Shown piece after piece: positions 37,701 through 52,700 of a stretch of DNA of 64,000 bases. The stretch is from Arcuatula senhousia. Its lineage: Eukaryota; Mollusca; Bivalvia; Mytilida; Mytilidae. The position numbers and the translations under genes are program-made. The DNA lies in the NCBI GenBank assembly GCA_963971305.1, contig OZ020303.1, positions 16,737,184 to 16,801,183 of the forward strand. Reading direction: 5' to 3'. Below the pieces are notes generated by a model, which was given only the letters and a program-made list of their open reading frames with translations, was not told the DNA's origin and did not search any database. Position 1 is the first letter of the stretch; every line of letters starts with the position of its first letter.

Positions 37701-40700
37701 GATCTAAATCGGGAAAGTGTGACGCCAGCATGAACAAAGTACAAAAATAACACACCATTAAAGAAAACAGATCGAAAACAGCTCCATTTAACCAAAGAGA
37801 TCTCTAGACATGAAGAGTTCATTTTTTGGCTTATATGGTCTTGCTTGTCATCTTATAGATATAAATATACCAATTAAATTTACCGTCTATCCAAAAAACT
37901 ACCAAGAGTTTTGTAGTAAGCAGCTGAATATTTTATGTCATTAGTTACTGAAATAAAAGTGTAAACTTTAATGTGACCGTCACAAAAACTGCAGTTGCAA
38001 TACTGTGGATTCATTTATTTTCGTGGGTACCAATTTTCGTGGTTAGATAAAATATAGTCAGTTCGTGGACTCTTAATTTCGTGGTTTTGAAGTCTGCAGC
38101 ATACATTTCAATGTTAAATTTCCTATTCGTGGGGTATCAAATTTCGTGGGTCAAAGCCACCCACGAAAATCACGAAAATTAATATCCCACGAATAATAAT
38201 GAAACCACAGTAACTAAATATAGATGAAGCAATAGTAAATTGTCGAACTTCGATTCAATCTATAACATAAAAACAAAAAACAAACAAAAACACAATGAAA
38301 AAAAAAAGATCAGAATTGTCCTGACTTGGTACAGGCATTTTAAAAGAAATGCTGGTTAAGCCAGGTTTTATGGCACCAAGTCGTTACGACGTGTGTTCGT
38401 GTTGCTGGTTGCAGTTTGTCTTTTTATGGTCTGTGCCTTTGTGGTGTTTTCTCTTTTATATCAACTGTTTTATTCTTTGAATCTCCAGACTTCTGACATT
38501 TCTTTCCTGGAACTGCACAGGGTCGATATCCTGGATGCTTGATTTTGGCTGCCCTGTATGGACGTTTTGGTTTTGAGTACCTTCCTTATATACTTTGTTT
38601 TACCTACCAATGTTTCAAATGTTAATCCTTGAAATATGCATTTACAGCATAATCATTTACTGTTATATACCCTCTTTGGTATTTGTATTTTGTACTTCTT
38701 AAATTATCTTTATATTTGATTTCATATTCAACTGAAGCTATAAACTTTTATTCTAGCAGGTACACGGTCGTTATACTTGTCCTGCGACAACATGTTTTCT
38801 ACCGATGTTTCTGCTCGTTTTCTACCGATGTCCTAGATTTCTACCGATGTGGTGATAAAAAAACAAACCTGGCAGACGATTTTTTTCCAAACTATGATAA
38901 CCGACTATTATGGCACTTATAAACAAATTAGTTTAATTTACATTATTTTGTTTTAAGTATGCACATAAAATTACAGTAAGGGTATTGTTTATTTTTTCCA
39001 GCAAGAGACAATTTCCCTTTTTTTCAGATAATCATGAATATCTGTTTTAAATTACCATTCACTGGGATGAAAATTATGCTCCATGTTCTAAATAGTCGGA
39101 CATTTTTAAAGGCATATCACTTTTCATTACAAATGGCGTATTTTTGATTTTTCGATCATTTTTTAAAAAAATATGGTCCTGGTTTTCTAAAGATGTGTCC
39201 TGGTTTTCTACCGATGGTCCTGGCATTCTACCGATGTGATAATGTGATATATTAAATGACATTTCATGACAAATTTTAAAACTGTATAGTTTATTGAACA
39301 CATAATATTGACGATAAAAAGAAAAAGGAGGTTCATGAGCAAAAACTGTTTTGCGCACACCAAGAACACTTTTACAAAATTTAAATAAATGTGTATTTTC
39401 TCAAAAGCTGGCTTATCAGAAAATGATAGTATATCAACATTTTTTCCACTTATATTAGATTTGTTAAGTGCTTTATATATAATGGGAAATAATCCTCCAG
39501 ATTTCACCGTTATATCTAGAAATGCTGAGGCTGAGACATGAATTTCTCGGGCTGAAATTGATCTGTACATATACAACAGTATGGCACGTCATTTTTACCA
39601 AAACCATGGTACTATAGGATACCTCAGATAACTTCGGGTTTACTGGCAGCTATCTGGGGGTTTTCAGAGCGTACCTCTTAATTACATCAGGTATTTAGAG
39701 TTATTTCAGGTAACTGAGGGTTTCCTATCAGCTATCCCATGGATACCACAAAAACTCCTGCTATTAAGAGCTTTCATAAATAATTTATTGGAAGCTGAGC
39801 TTTGTATTAGTTTTTGAGGAATTGATAGTTTTCAGCTTTACATTGATAAATTTTGCTTTCAAAGAGTTAAATAGCATGAACTTACAATATCTGTGAGTGA
39901 GTGAGTGAGTGAGTTGGTGTTTTACGCCCGTGCAACGCTAAATAGGTTATAACATGAAAAGGATGATAAAATGAACATGAAATGAGGATGATAAATGAAA
40001 CATGGGGTTGGGGTGGGAAACAATGGAACTGCAAATTTTGAAGAACCACAGGAAAAGGGGAGAGGTGTGTAGGGACTAAAAATTTAGCCTATGGGGTGCA
40101 CTACTTGGCGCTCCACAAAGGGTTTTTTTACGTGCATGAAGCGTGGCACTCTTCTCACACGTTGGCCCACTATGGTCGGCCGTCAAGGTTTCCGTATTAT
40201 AGACCTGACAATCCCTGCGGACGAGGGCCACAATATTCAGCCACTTAGGGTACACACTTGGTCGCTCTGTGGGCTGAGCACTGACCCGACGTCAGAATCC
40301 CAATACCCTTAGGCGCCTCTTACGACAAGCTAGGCTCTGCTGCGGGCCTATTCGCCACTCGGGCCCCGCACGGGACTACAATATCTACAGGTAGAAGGGG
40401 GCAGAGGCGGATCCAGAGATTCTGAAAAGAGGGGGCCCACTGACTGGCCTAAGAGGGGGCCCGCTTTGGTCACGCTTCAATGATTTCCTATATATTCAAA
40501 CAAATTTTTCCGACAAAAGGGGGGGGGCCGGGCCCCCCAGGGCCCCCCTGGATCCGCCTATGGGGGGTTTAATAAGGTATCTATGTGAAAGCTGACAGCA
40601 AACCCCCAGTTACCAAGATAACTCTTTATAGTTAATACCTGATGTAATTGAGAGTTTCGTCCAGAAAACCCCCAGTTATCTGAGGTATCCTATAGATACC

Positions 40701-43700
40701 AATGTTTTGGTTAAAATGGCGTTCCATACAACAGTATGATGAAGCTTCACTGTACAACACAAGCATTTACGGTGTATGTATGCCTTTAGAAACAACCAAA
40801 ATGTGTAGTTATATGAAATTAGATCATCGGTAGAAATCAAGGACTCATCTGTAGAAAACACAGTAAAGAACATACCTAATCGGTAGAAAACCAGGACATA
40901 TCAAATTTTTTAAACCTGTTAGTTATCTGAAAAAGCAAATGGCTCTTTTACAAATAAACGATCATTTATTGCATTTTCTCCGATAGGATGTATTCAAATG
41001 TTTAAAATAAGCGTTATTTTTCATATTTCTAAAAAACCAATCGGTAGAAAACAAGGATCATCGGTAGAAAACAAGCAGAAAAATCGGTAGAAAACATGTT
41101 GTCGCAGGACAAGTATAACGACCGTGAGGTACCTTAAGTCCATACAAAATTTTCTATGGACAATATTTATTCTCCTCATTAAAGTTTATTTAAAAGTTTA
41201 TGCGTCAGCTATAATTTATTTGCAAATGTTGTGACAAAAAAAAAACGAATAAAAAATTCTTTAATTCATAGTCTTACCATTTAAGCTATCCTTTATCGTT
41301 TCCTTAGAGAAATATATTCTGCTTGCTATGTCCTGAGATTCACTGGTTGTGTTAGTATCAGGAAATGTAATGTCACTTATGTTTTTCTTTTCAATCTTTA
41401 ACACTACAACAGAAATACACTGTACTGATATTGGATGATCATTTTATACGTTTCACTATCAGTCTTACATTTGATAAAAATGCAATACACTGTGAGCTTT
41501 ACCTCAATGTATATAGCATGTTAGGCTGTTTTCAGTTCACTTGTTTGAGTAAACCCTAGTAGGATACATTTCTTAAGGTTCATCTTTACACTTCGGAGAA
41601 AATGACTGATTTTTACGTCTTTTTTCAGTCTATGTGGAGCCTAAACTACACATTCGATTGCTTAATAAGGCGTAGCAGCGTCTATTTAAATGATTTTTGC
41701 ATAAACTTTTAATACTGTGTACGTGTACACTTAATCCGTTTTGCAGGGGCATTTTCTTTGCGTTTTCCGTTTCACACAAATATAGCCAAATATCAATAAT
41801 GCCCTGTCATTTGGTCTCCACGTGCAAGGTAATTTCATTATTGGTGTGAAAAATTTCATATGTATTATCTGCATTATGAAAATTCTTTCTGTCCAAACTA
41901 GGGCTTTGAATCATTCGCATTCCATCTTTGTGGCAGACTGCAAGGTGACAAAAGCGACAACTGGTCATATTGAATGTTCGAGCAAAAATTATTTTAAAAA
42001 ACCAAAAAGCATGAACTTAATATATTTAGTCATAATTCATGAAAATTTGATAAGTTTAAGGATTTCAACTGGAGTGATGATTAGAATTTATAACGTACTA
42101 TTTATATACATAATAACAATGTACTATATATTTTTTAAATTCTTTGAAATTCCTGCCAAAGCTACACTGAATATTTGTTAATATGATATGGAATATTTCT
42201 AAGCGTATTGGACAGAGTTGGGGTTTTACATCAAAATATTAGAAAGTACTTTTATTTTACATCTGTTCACATAATTACCAATATTTTCACCGTTAACCTC
42301 AACTGTCTTATCAAGAGTTTTTAAAGCAGTTCGGGAAATATCTGAGACAACATCCATCACTTTTGCTGCGCTATTATCTTCTATCTGAAATAATGTTTTC
42401 TTTTTAATCAATTACGAAAGGTGTTAATGTACCAGTGAAAGCAACTTTCCCTCAAATACGAAACAAACTGTTTTGTATGCATTATATTGAAGATAGACAT
42501 GTAAGGTCAGACGTATAATAGGTCATACAGATTTCAGTCTTATATCTAGTGGTATCCAATCATCTCCCCTGAAGAAAAGATCTTCTATTTTTTAAAGATT
42601 TTTAACGATGACATGTATGCAATAACGATGGCGTTGGCATATAAACAATCTTCAATTTTCATTTATTGCACATGGACATGAATTAATTTTTTTTTTATTT
42701 AAACAAGTGTGGACTCTAATGCATATTGCCTAGCAAGCCGCTATGGACACAAAAAGGAAAGGTCTGCTTTGAAAACATAAAAAAAGACTTTATTATTTCT
42801 AGGTCCTGCTAAGGTTTAGCCTTTGCTGTACACATACTATAAAATCAATCTAAAATTAAGCCATTTTAAGATAAACATGTTGATAAATCTAAGTCATGCA
42901 AGTGTTTATCCTAAACATTATTTGTTTTTAGATCCAGTACATTGTACATGTAGGTTTATCATCTCCTATTTAGTTTAATATAACTGCATCAAAGTTTGGT
43001 TATGTTAGTGGAGTGAGTGAGTTGGTGTTTTACGGCCGTGCAACGCTATATATAGGTTATTTTATACAGGCGATGAACATGAAAAGGATGATAAAATGAA
43101 CATGAAATGATGATGATATATGAAATATGGGGTGGGGTGGGAAACAAAGGACCTGTAAATTAAGAACCACAGGAAAAGGGGAGAGGTGGGTAGGGGCGGA
43201 AAATTTAGCCTATGTGGTGCACTACTTGGCGGTCCACAAAGGTTTTTTTTTACGTGCATGGAGCGTGGCACTCTCCACGCACGTTGGCCCACTATGGTCG
43301 GCGGTCAGGGTTTCCGTATTATAGACCTGACAACCCCCGCGGACGAGGGCCACCCAAGTCTGCCACCTAGGGTACACACTTGGTCGCTCTGTGGGCTGAG
43401 CACTGACCCGACGTCAGAATCCCAAGATCCTTAGTCGCCTCTTACGACAAGCTAGGCTCTGCTGCGGGCCTTTTCGCCACCCGGGCCCCGCACGGGACTA
43501 TGTTAGTGGAGGAAATAGGAAACTATTGCAGATAGAGAAAAGCTATTGCTTGCTTAAACCTTCAGCTCATCGAGCTCTACAAAAGTCTACATTGGATCGA
43601 AGATGTCACAGTCAGTTGTTTATATATACTTATAAGTCAGCTTAATGTTTAAGTTCAAAAAAGTTTCAATCTTCAAATTATTCTGAGAACAAAAGCTACC

Positions 43701-46700
43701 AACGGGATTCTGGGAATACCGAAGACGAAAACATGTATTTTTTGCCTAGAAATTTTTATAATTTTCGTTATATAATATTATTATTTTAAACATTTAGTTG
43801 CATTCTAAGCATGCGAAGATGTAAAAAAAAAATCATACATTGTTATTTTGACTTTTTTCTGCGTGTGACCAAAAGGCAAACTGGACTCATCCTTTGTTTG
43901 TATTTTTAGTCCTGGGCCAATGCAAGACGGCGAGCAGCGACTTCTGGCCATGCTTAAGACTGCTGGCTGTTTCTTTATGTTGGTTGTGTCACGTACAATT
44001 ATTCCACATGTACATCTATTATCGTCTACTTTAATGGTTATCATTTGTCAGATCAGCCTATGATTTTGAAGTACAAAATGTATATAATATTATATGAAAT
44101 AAGTTTAAACTCAATGTAGATCTCTTTATGAAAATTTGCAATGTACATGTATGCCTTTAATTTTTTTACATCTAATAGCAATAAATCATATTATAACGCA
44201 AACAGGGCCAGATCCAGAATATTTTGAAAGGGGTTGGTCCACATAAAGTCCGCTGTGGACGAATGACGAAAAGGGGGTGGTTCCAGACAAATTTTGCAGA
44301 AAATCTACACGTTACTTGCGAAATTTTTGGCGGAAAGGAGGAAAATTCCAATCTCGGACCCCCCCAGATCCGCCACTGCACAAATATTTTTGATTGTCAC
44401 CTATTCAAAAATTGTCCCTCCCTTTATGATGGAGACTAAAGCAAACTTATACAGGAACGCTGAAATCCATGTTCCGCACACAGGGGCTTTGATTCTGGTC
44501 GTTTATATTGACTTTAAAAAAATCGACCCCCTACTCTATAATCCAAGACCCTGTGGTTTCGCAATTATTTTCTGACATGTTTGTAAGCGTGGCGACTTTG
44601 GTCTCTGTGTGGTGAATCGACAAAATTATCAAGCAATGATAACTTTTTCGAACAACCAATAACTTGTGACAAATAAGTTTAGTTTTCCGAATCCCGCAAT
44701 AGCTTTGTGAGAAATAGATTAAATTATTCATCTTTATTAAAATGACCTAGATCAAGACAGACGAATGACCCAATGTGGCTATTTTGTCATTTTCTAAAAT
44801 TCAATAAAATGCTTGAATTGTGTGTGTCTGATTGACCTAAATTTCTGTCTGTGATAATAATCTTCAATGAATTAACATTTTGCAGTCAAAATTGAGTATA
44901 AGAAAGTACGCTTAAACATGTGCACAACCTGATAAAGCGACTACGATGATCTAGTTGAATCGCATTGTTGCATTAAAACACTGCCACATAAAAGCATGAA
45001 ATACGAAGATATGCTGTGTACAACTTTTTTGCATGACTTAACTTATTTTTGGTGTCCGAATAGTATGTTTGTCCTTTAAAACTTTATTCAATTAAGTAAA
45101 TTTTCGCAATCCAAAATCAAATATCCATTACACTGAAGTTACGCAAGATATGCTACACTGACTAAAATATAATCCGAAGCGGAACACATAATCTACTGGT
45201 CGCGGCCATATTGTCTTGATGGAAATCCGAAGATTGAGAATCCTAATATAGCCACCGAGTGAAAAGTGAAAGTATGTACATTGCAAAGAGCTTTTGTAAA
45301 TATAGAAACGACGGAAACAAACGACCCATTTGAAGTATCGCTGATAATTTTTTTATAATAGGTAGTAACCATATAACTTAAAATTGAATGAACCTTTTTG
45401 CAAAAAAAACCAACTTTTGATTCAACTGATAACCCGGATAAACATTTGAGTTGACTTTCCTATCTTTCCGATGAAGAGCTCACATCTTATTGTTTAATAC
45501 CACCGGTTTTCGGACTTTAGTCTACTTTACCTGTTAAGACTGGTAAGAGAAGCTGGACGGTTTGAACATGACTTATGTCTTAATATTAAATCATGAAAGA
45601 CGCATAAATCACGAGATTAAATAAAATGCTCGTTAAACTCCTTTTTTACCAGTTTTATTCATGATATGTTATAAAGCTGATTGTACGCTATGACAGTTAG
45701 TAGCAAACAAAGTTAAAACACACTATGTCATGTTGATACCACAGGCGTTTGGGTCCAGGATTTTATTTTATTATAAATAATGTGTATATAAAAATTTTCA
45801 TCTCGTCTCTGTACTATTTCAACAAGGCAAGAATGTTTGACAGTTCTAAAAATAGAACAAATTTAACCCGCGAAAAAACCCCATATTTTCTCATAGAATT
45901 AAATGTTTTACATGAAATATTGGTGATTCTCTAAATCCTTTTAGTTTAACCTCACAATTTGGAACACATTTGTCGTGAAACAATTCACAATGACTTTGAA
46001 TCTAATCTTTTTTCCCTTGAAGCGAGCCAAACAAACCACCACGGACGGAGGTAGTTTAAAATTTTAAAAGGAGATAATATTCTTCTACTTTTTCCAATTT
46101 TATCATTGAATATGAAATAACCACGTATTTATGATCCTTGATCGTCTTTTTGAAAATTTATGGAACACACATCGGGTCCTAGTTTGAAGGTACGTTTTAT
46201 TAAACTACCATCTCGTCAGTAAAAAAATTTCAAATAAAATTGAGTCCACATTTTCCGCCACACGATTTTGTTCGAACTCGCCCAGATTTTACCTTACTGT
46301 AGTGTCACTCGGAAGTCCTTTTATTTGGCGGAAATTGTTTCCCTTGAAAATATTTGGCAACTTCCGTCCGTGGTGATCTTTTAATTGTTTCGCTTCGTAG
46401 GAAAAAAGACCCGATGTGAGATTTATACATACTGACATGCTTTACTTTTGCTTCCGAAAGAGAGTTAAAGCTGAGAGGAGTTATAGAATTTTCGAGTTCT
46501 TTATGGCAAAAAATATTTCAACAAGAAAATAGGGAGTTTCCGTCAGTTCTATTTTTAGAACTTTCAAACATTCTTGCCTTGTGAAAATAGTATAGAGACG
46601 GGTGAAAATTTGTATATACACGTTATTCATAATAAAATAAAATCCTGGACCCATACGCCTGTGGTTGATACTAATGAAATGTGATTTCCCGTGGCAGGTA

Positions 46701-49700
46701 TTTTTATTTCCCCAAATTGTGCGTCACGAGGTTTTCTTATATTGCAACACGGCAGTGCTAAGTTGTAAACAGGAAATTATAATAATTTTATGAACATTTC
46801 ACAACAAACCTTTAAAAGATTAGAAAGTGAATGTGTTAGTGTAAATTTTTATTTGATATTTCTTGCTGGAAAAAAAAATGCATAGAAACTAAAATATATG
46901 ATTGATTGTCACTAAAAAGCAAATAAAACAATGACCATATATTAACCTTCATAAAAATGATTTTTCTTTCTTTCTAATGCGGTTTGATATCGATATCAAT
47001 ATTATTTATGAGTTTCAACGATTTGTAGTGGTGGATAATTTTAGCATTGTACTGTGATTTAGTTTTTGTGCAAATTTTTCAGCAAAAAATATAAAATAAA
47101 AATTTACACAAACACATTCACTTTCTAATCTTTTAAAGGTTTGTTGTGAAATGTTCATTAAAGTAATATACTTTCCGGTTTACAACTTAGCACTGCCGTG
47201 TTGCCTCAGAATCTTTAAATAAGTTGGTGACCTCGTGACGCAAAATTTGGGGAAATAAAAATAACCGGCACGGAAAAATCACATTTCATAGAGTACCAAC
47301 ATGACATAGTGTGTAAAAGGTGGGCATAAAGACGACATGCTAAACTAGAGGCTCCCAGGAGCCTGAATCGCTCACCTGATCTCTTATGCCAAAGTTTGAA
47401 TAAATTTCACAAACTTTCAACTATACAAAGTTGCAAATAATCCCTTCAGTGGTTTCAGAGAAGATTTTTGGAAATCAGTTTAAATTAATAGAAAAAACAG
47501 TTAAAGGGCAATAACTCCTGTAAGGACCTTTTGATGCTAAACAAGAAAAGTTGCTTCGGGTTTTCTCTATCTGTTATACTTTTTGAGTTATAAGCCAAAA
47601 CAATGGTCTGACCCCCCTGTTCTATTTTTAGCAATGGCGGCCATGTTGGTTGGTTGACGTGTATATAATTCACAAACTTGGTAGAGGACATCCTAAAAAT
47701 CAAGTGAACCAAGTTTCAAAGCAATCCCTTCAGTGGTTTCAGAGAAGAAGATTTTTGAAAATCAGTTAAAATTAATGGAAAAAACAGTTAAAGGGAAATA
47801 ACTCTTAAATGGCTGATCTGACCATTTTGACCCTGAAATCATTTTTGTAGATATCAATGAGCTGAACAATTCTGCAATGCTAACTTTTCCTCTAGCTCTA
47901 ACGGTGTTCAAGATATTGTCCAAAAACTGCTAAAATGGTCAATTTTGACGATTAAAGGGCAATAACTCCTATAAGGAGTCGTTTCACAACTTCGACTCAA
48001 TGGAGAGATTTGTAGAGCTTTTGATGCTGAACAAGGAAGGTTGCTTCGGATTTTCTCTATCTTTTATACTTTTTGAGTTATAAGCCAAAAACAATGGTCT
48101 GACCCCCCTGTTCTATTTTTAGCAACGGCGGCCATGTTGGTTGGTCGACATGTTTATAATTCACAAACTTGGTAGAGGACATCCTAAAGATCATGTATAC
48201 CAACTATCAATGCAATCCCTTCAGTGGTTTCAGAGAAGAAGATTTTTAAAAATCAGTTAAAATTAATGGAAAAAACAGTTAAAGGGGAATAACTCTTAAA
48301 CGGCTGATCTGACAATTTTGACCCTGAAATCATTTTTGTAGATCTCAATGAGCTAAACAATTCTGCAATGCTAACTTTTCCTCTAGCTCTAATGGTTTTC
48401 AAGATATAGTCCAAAAACTGCAAAAATGGTCAATTTTGACGATTAAAGGGCAATAACTCCTATAAGGAGTCGTTTCACAACTTCGACTCAATGGAGAGAT
48501 TTGTAGAGCTTTTGATGCTGAACAAGGAAAGTTGCTTCGGATTTTCTCTATCTCTTATACTTTTTGAGTTATAAGCCAAAAACAATGGTCTGACCCCCCT
48601 GTTCTATTTTTAGCAACAGCGGCCATGTTGGTTGGTCGACATGTATATTATTCACAAACTTGGTAGAGGACATCCTAAAGATCATGTATACCAAGTATCA
48701 ATGCAATCCCTTCAGTGGTTTCAGAGAAGAAGATCTTTGAAGAAAAGTTAACGGACGGACGGACGACGGACGACGGACGACGGACGCTTAACGATGACAA
48801 TAGCTCACATGACCCTTCGGGTCAGGTGAGCTAACAAAACGAAAAGCACAATGAAACACTAAACCGCTATATGTAAGGTGAAATCGTCCATGTGTGTCGT
48901 TTTTTGCATAAGTAAGTATACATATATTTTATTCATAAATAATATCTGCTTCCAAATCTTTCTTAAGGTTCATGTATACGTTTACCTCAAAATGGCTTAA
49001 TTTTGGATCTATATTTCAGTATATGTACTGCATATAACATTCAAAAATAAACCGTAGTAGGACCTAGTTATATTAATTTCTTTTTATTTTTTTAAATACT
49101 TTCATGATTAATTCTATTATTTTTAAGTTCTGCTTTTTCCGTTTTTGTACAGTCGATTTGAGTTAATATCACTAACACCCTTGCAGGTGGCCTCAAATCT
49201 CATGTGAAATTTGATTAAAATTTAACTAAAAGTGTTCACCAACATGTCAGTTGAGGGGAACAATTGGGATAGATAATGCATTTTGAACGCAAAAAAATTC
49301 ATATTGCAAAAACCCTGCTATCTTCGACAAAATAAATGTGCCAATGAAATATAAAAGTGTGTCCATATCTAGGTCCCACAATATTTTATTTGTACTGATA
49401 ATATGCCGTTTGAGCTGTACATATACTTAGATTTTCTTCAAAAAAGTTCAAACTGTTCTGATGAATCTTAATTTTATCAAAATCAAAAGGGTTTGATTAA
49501 TATGTATTACATTTAATATTTAAATACATATTTTCATACTCTTTATAATTACTAATTATTCTTCATTCGGTGGTTAAAGTAAATATGAAAATCATATTAC
49601 CTCATTGTTTAAATCATTCCACGATTCTCCATTATTGGTTGATAATATAGCATCAGTTGCTAGAATAAATTCCTGCAAGAACAAAACGAAAAGACATTGA

Positions 49701-52700
49701 AAACAACGACACCGGGAAAATCCCAACTGAAATCCTCTAGAATACTTACGTAAAATGAAACTCAGATGCTACTGAAGGGTAAGCAATTTCTGCTGATTGC
49801 AACATACAATTCGTATCAAGTATAACTCTAATCTTAGACATCTTGTTTCATATTTTGAGGGATAAAAGCGTTCTCATTTTCCCTTATCTATTTACAACAT
49901 TTATCTTTTGATTAAAGCGTTGTTTGTAGCATAACACATCAGACAAACATTTATGGCAAAATAAATGAATCTTAATTAAGCAACCTTATATAAGGGTGTA
50001 AATTAATTTCGATTTTATTACAGTATACTGGTGAACAATTGCAAGTCTTTGTTCGATTTCTGTTGAAATATCTTTTTTTTTATTATAAGTATTGGCGATA
50101 CTAGTTGATGGACAACTGACGATGTTAGTGTTCCTAATGGTTGTTTTAAGGTGTGGTTTAAGTCCTCGTTGTGTGGCTTCACTATTTTCTGCATTTATTG
50201 GGCTTCACTGTTGACTACTTTGCTCATTTTAAAGATAATCAATGATGCAATGTATATTTATAGCCTGGTGGACAAGAACCTGTTTGTCTATTGGTTCTTG
50301 TGTTAAGAATTGATTTTCCGAAATGAAATCAGAAAAATGAATCGACAAAAATAACATACGATATTTATTTCGTTGGATAGTGCCAGCCCAAGAATTTAAA
50401 GCTCACCTCTGTCTCTTCTTGAGTTAGGTCATCATCTCGATTTGATACAATTTCAGAAACTTTTTCTAAGATTTCCACACTTGATTTTAAATCACTGGCC
50501 TTAGTTTCATTATTGATGGATATTTCGTTACTCTCATTTGTAAATTCACGGAGGACTGTTACTAAAGATTCAACCTCAACACCATCTTTGATACGGTTGA
50601 GCTAAACATTAAAATATATATCAATGTACATTAAGTATATTATAGGAACATGATTGAATAAGAAGAACCTTAGAATTAAGGGTTTTTAGGAAGAAAGAAA
50701 CATAATTTTGAAATTTTCCTATAATGATTTATTTCATACTCATATTTGTTTAAGTACCACTTTTTATAAGAATCATGCAAAGAGCGATTCATTGGTGGAA
50801 AGCCTATAACAATTTATTTTTGATGTGTTACTCCTACTAGCACCCTGCTTTGATCTTTTGTGCTCTTTTTCCATACTAGCTCTGGTCCTGAGAGAAAAAA
50901 ATATATAGAATGCATTGGAAAAATGTAAGAAAGGGAGATAACTCTTTAAATTGTCAATAATTTCAATAGAAACCATTGTAACAAAATGGCAAGATTTCTC
51001 CTAGGACCAGGCAGTTATGGGCAAATTGTTATTTATTTCTTATTTTATATACTTTGAACTATCTTTTCTAAAAATAAACCACTGTAGCCTTTTTATCGAT
51101 GAATCACTTTTTTTCAATTTTGAATGATTCTTAGGTGGACTACTACTTTACTTTCTGTTCCTGTCATTTACCTCTTGGCTGCTCACCTATAGTTCTAAAA
51201 CTTGTAATTTTTCACTGAAGAAGTGATGTACAAGTTTCACAAAATTTCATCGACAATTCAGAATTTACATTTTTATAGTCTAAGGTTCTTTAATCTCACT
51301 TTCAGATATATCGACGATGTCCTCTCTGTAAACAACGTACCGTTTGGTGGATAGATTCCTTTGATATACCCTCCAGAGTTAGAGATTAAGGAAACCCTCT
51401 AATCCAGTTGCTTCACACCATTCTTGAATTTGCATCTCGAATACAGTACAATAAATTATGATAAAAGTGACGACTTTAATTTTCAAATTATTAATTTCCT
51501 TAACCTTGAAAGCAAGATACCTACTTCACCTGCTTATGGTAACTTATTTGATATGCCAGGGCTTGTACAAGTTTTCTGATTTTTTTATACGACAACTCTG
51601 TCTCCGTTACCGACTGTTAGACCAAGGATACAAGAAAATTCTTCCTTCGTTTTCAGCTACTGGTGGAAAATTCAAAATTAAGGTGAACACATTGGTTAAT
51701 GATTGTTTTGATTGGTGTTTTGCTGATAGTTGTAATGAGATGATCATCTGATTATCCCTATTATGTCTTCACAAGCGAGATGCGTTGTGTGTTACTACCG
51801 GTCCGTAAGATCGCAATGGAAGAGGGAAGTTTGGCGCGCGCCATAAAACTTGGTTTAACCCACCATTTCATTTGAAACGCCTGTACCAAGTCAGGACCAT
51901 TGCGATCTATAACTATTCCGGTGTCTTCCATGTTTTGTCTTATCTCTTAGACATAGAGATTGATCCTGAAAGTTAGGAAGTTGTTATTACCTTTATTTTC
52001 TATTTCTTTATATTATTCACCTTCACATTACACCTAACATCAGTTAATGTATTCCATAAACAAAAAGATGGATGAACCCTAATACACTAGCTGAGAATCC
52101 TTGTGGGTATCTTTAAAATGTTTAGACTGTTAAATGTGAATATTTTAATATAAAATAAATTATGTAAAATTTGGTTCTGAGTATTTTATGTAAAAAGTAT
52201 TAAGGGACGGACCATTTAACTTGAAGGGGGGCCTTGGTTTTTTCCTAAAAAATTATCCGGAAAATTATTTTTGATGAAAAAATATTTTGGCAGCTGAGGG
52301 TAGGAAAAAAATATTCTGAAGAAGGATTTCTGCAATAAAAAAATAATGCTGATAATGAAAAAAAAATATTCTGTCGCGACGTCTTCAAAAAATAGCGCGG
52401 AAAAAAATTTCCTGATCAAAACAAATAACCAAGGCCCCCCTTCAAGTTAAATGGTCCGTCCCTAAGCTCGACCCACCTTATATCATTTATAATTATATAT
52501 TTCTATTGTTTCAGAATATAAAAAAAAATAATAATAAGCACGTGTCCAAATGTAGAACATCTAAACGACCTTGACCACAGTCCTACTTTACCTTCTTTGT
52601 AACCTCGGCAATCCGTTTTCTTGTACAGTTAATGAAACTTGGTTCCGCCCATTCCCCTTTAAAATTTACGTTACTGCAAAATCTTGAAGCTTGACCTAAA

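Larger units (their letters stand above)
38763..41126. mobile_element. 2.36-kb foldback transposon with 5-bp target duplication
   Basis: Left end CACGGTCGTTATACTTGTCC, right end its exact inverse, flanked by AGGTA on both sides (38758-38762 and 41127-41131). Arms carry about six copies each of GTTTTCTACCGATG, inverted between arms. Inner parts are also inverted (39575-39690 versus about 40610-40735). No transposase found. Inserted in the intron between exons 12 and 13. Confidence 0.8.

Noticed and set aside
38763..38770. RAG-type recombination signal at the foldback end
   Set aside because: CACGGTC matches the heptamer CACAGTG at five of seven positions only, and I see no nonamer at a 12 or 23 bp spacing. 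Mentioned only as an open option.
41822..42181. 119-residue plus-strand ORF between exons 11 and 12
   Set aside because: No recognisable domain, AT-rich codon use, and it lies within an intron on the other strand.
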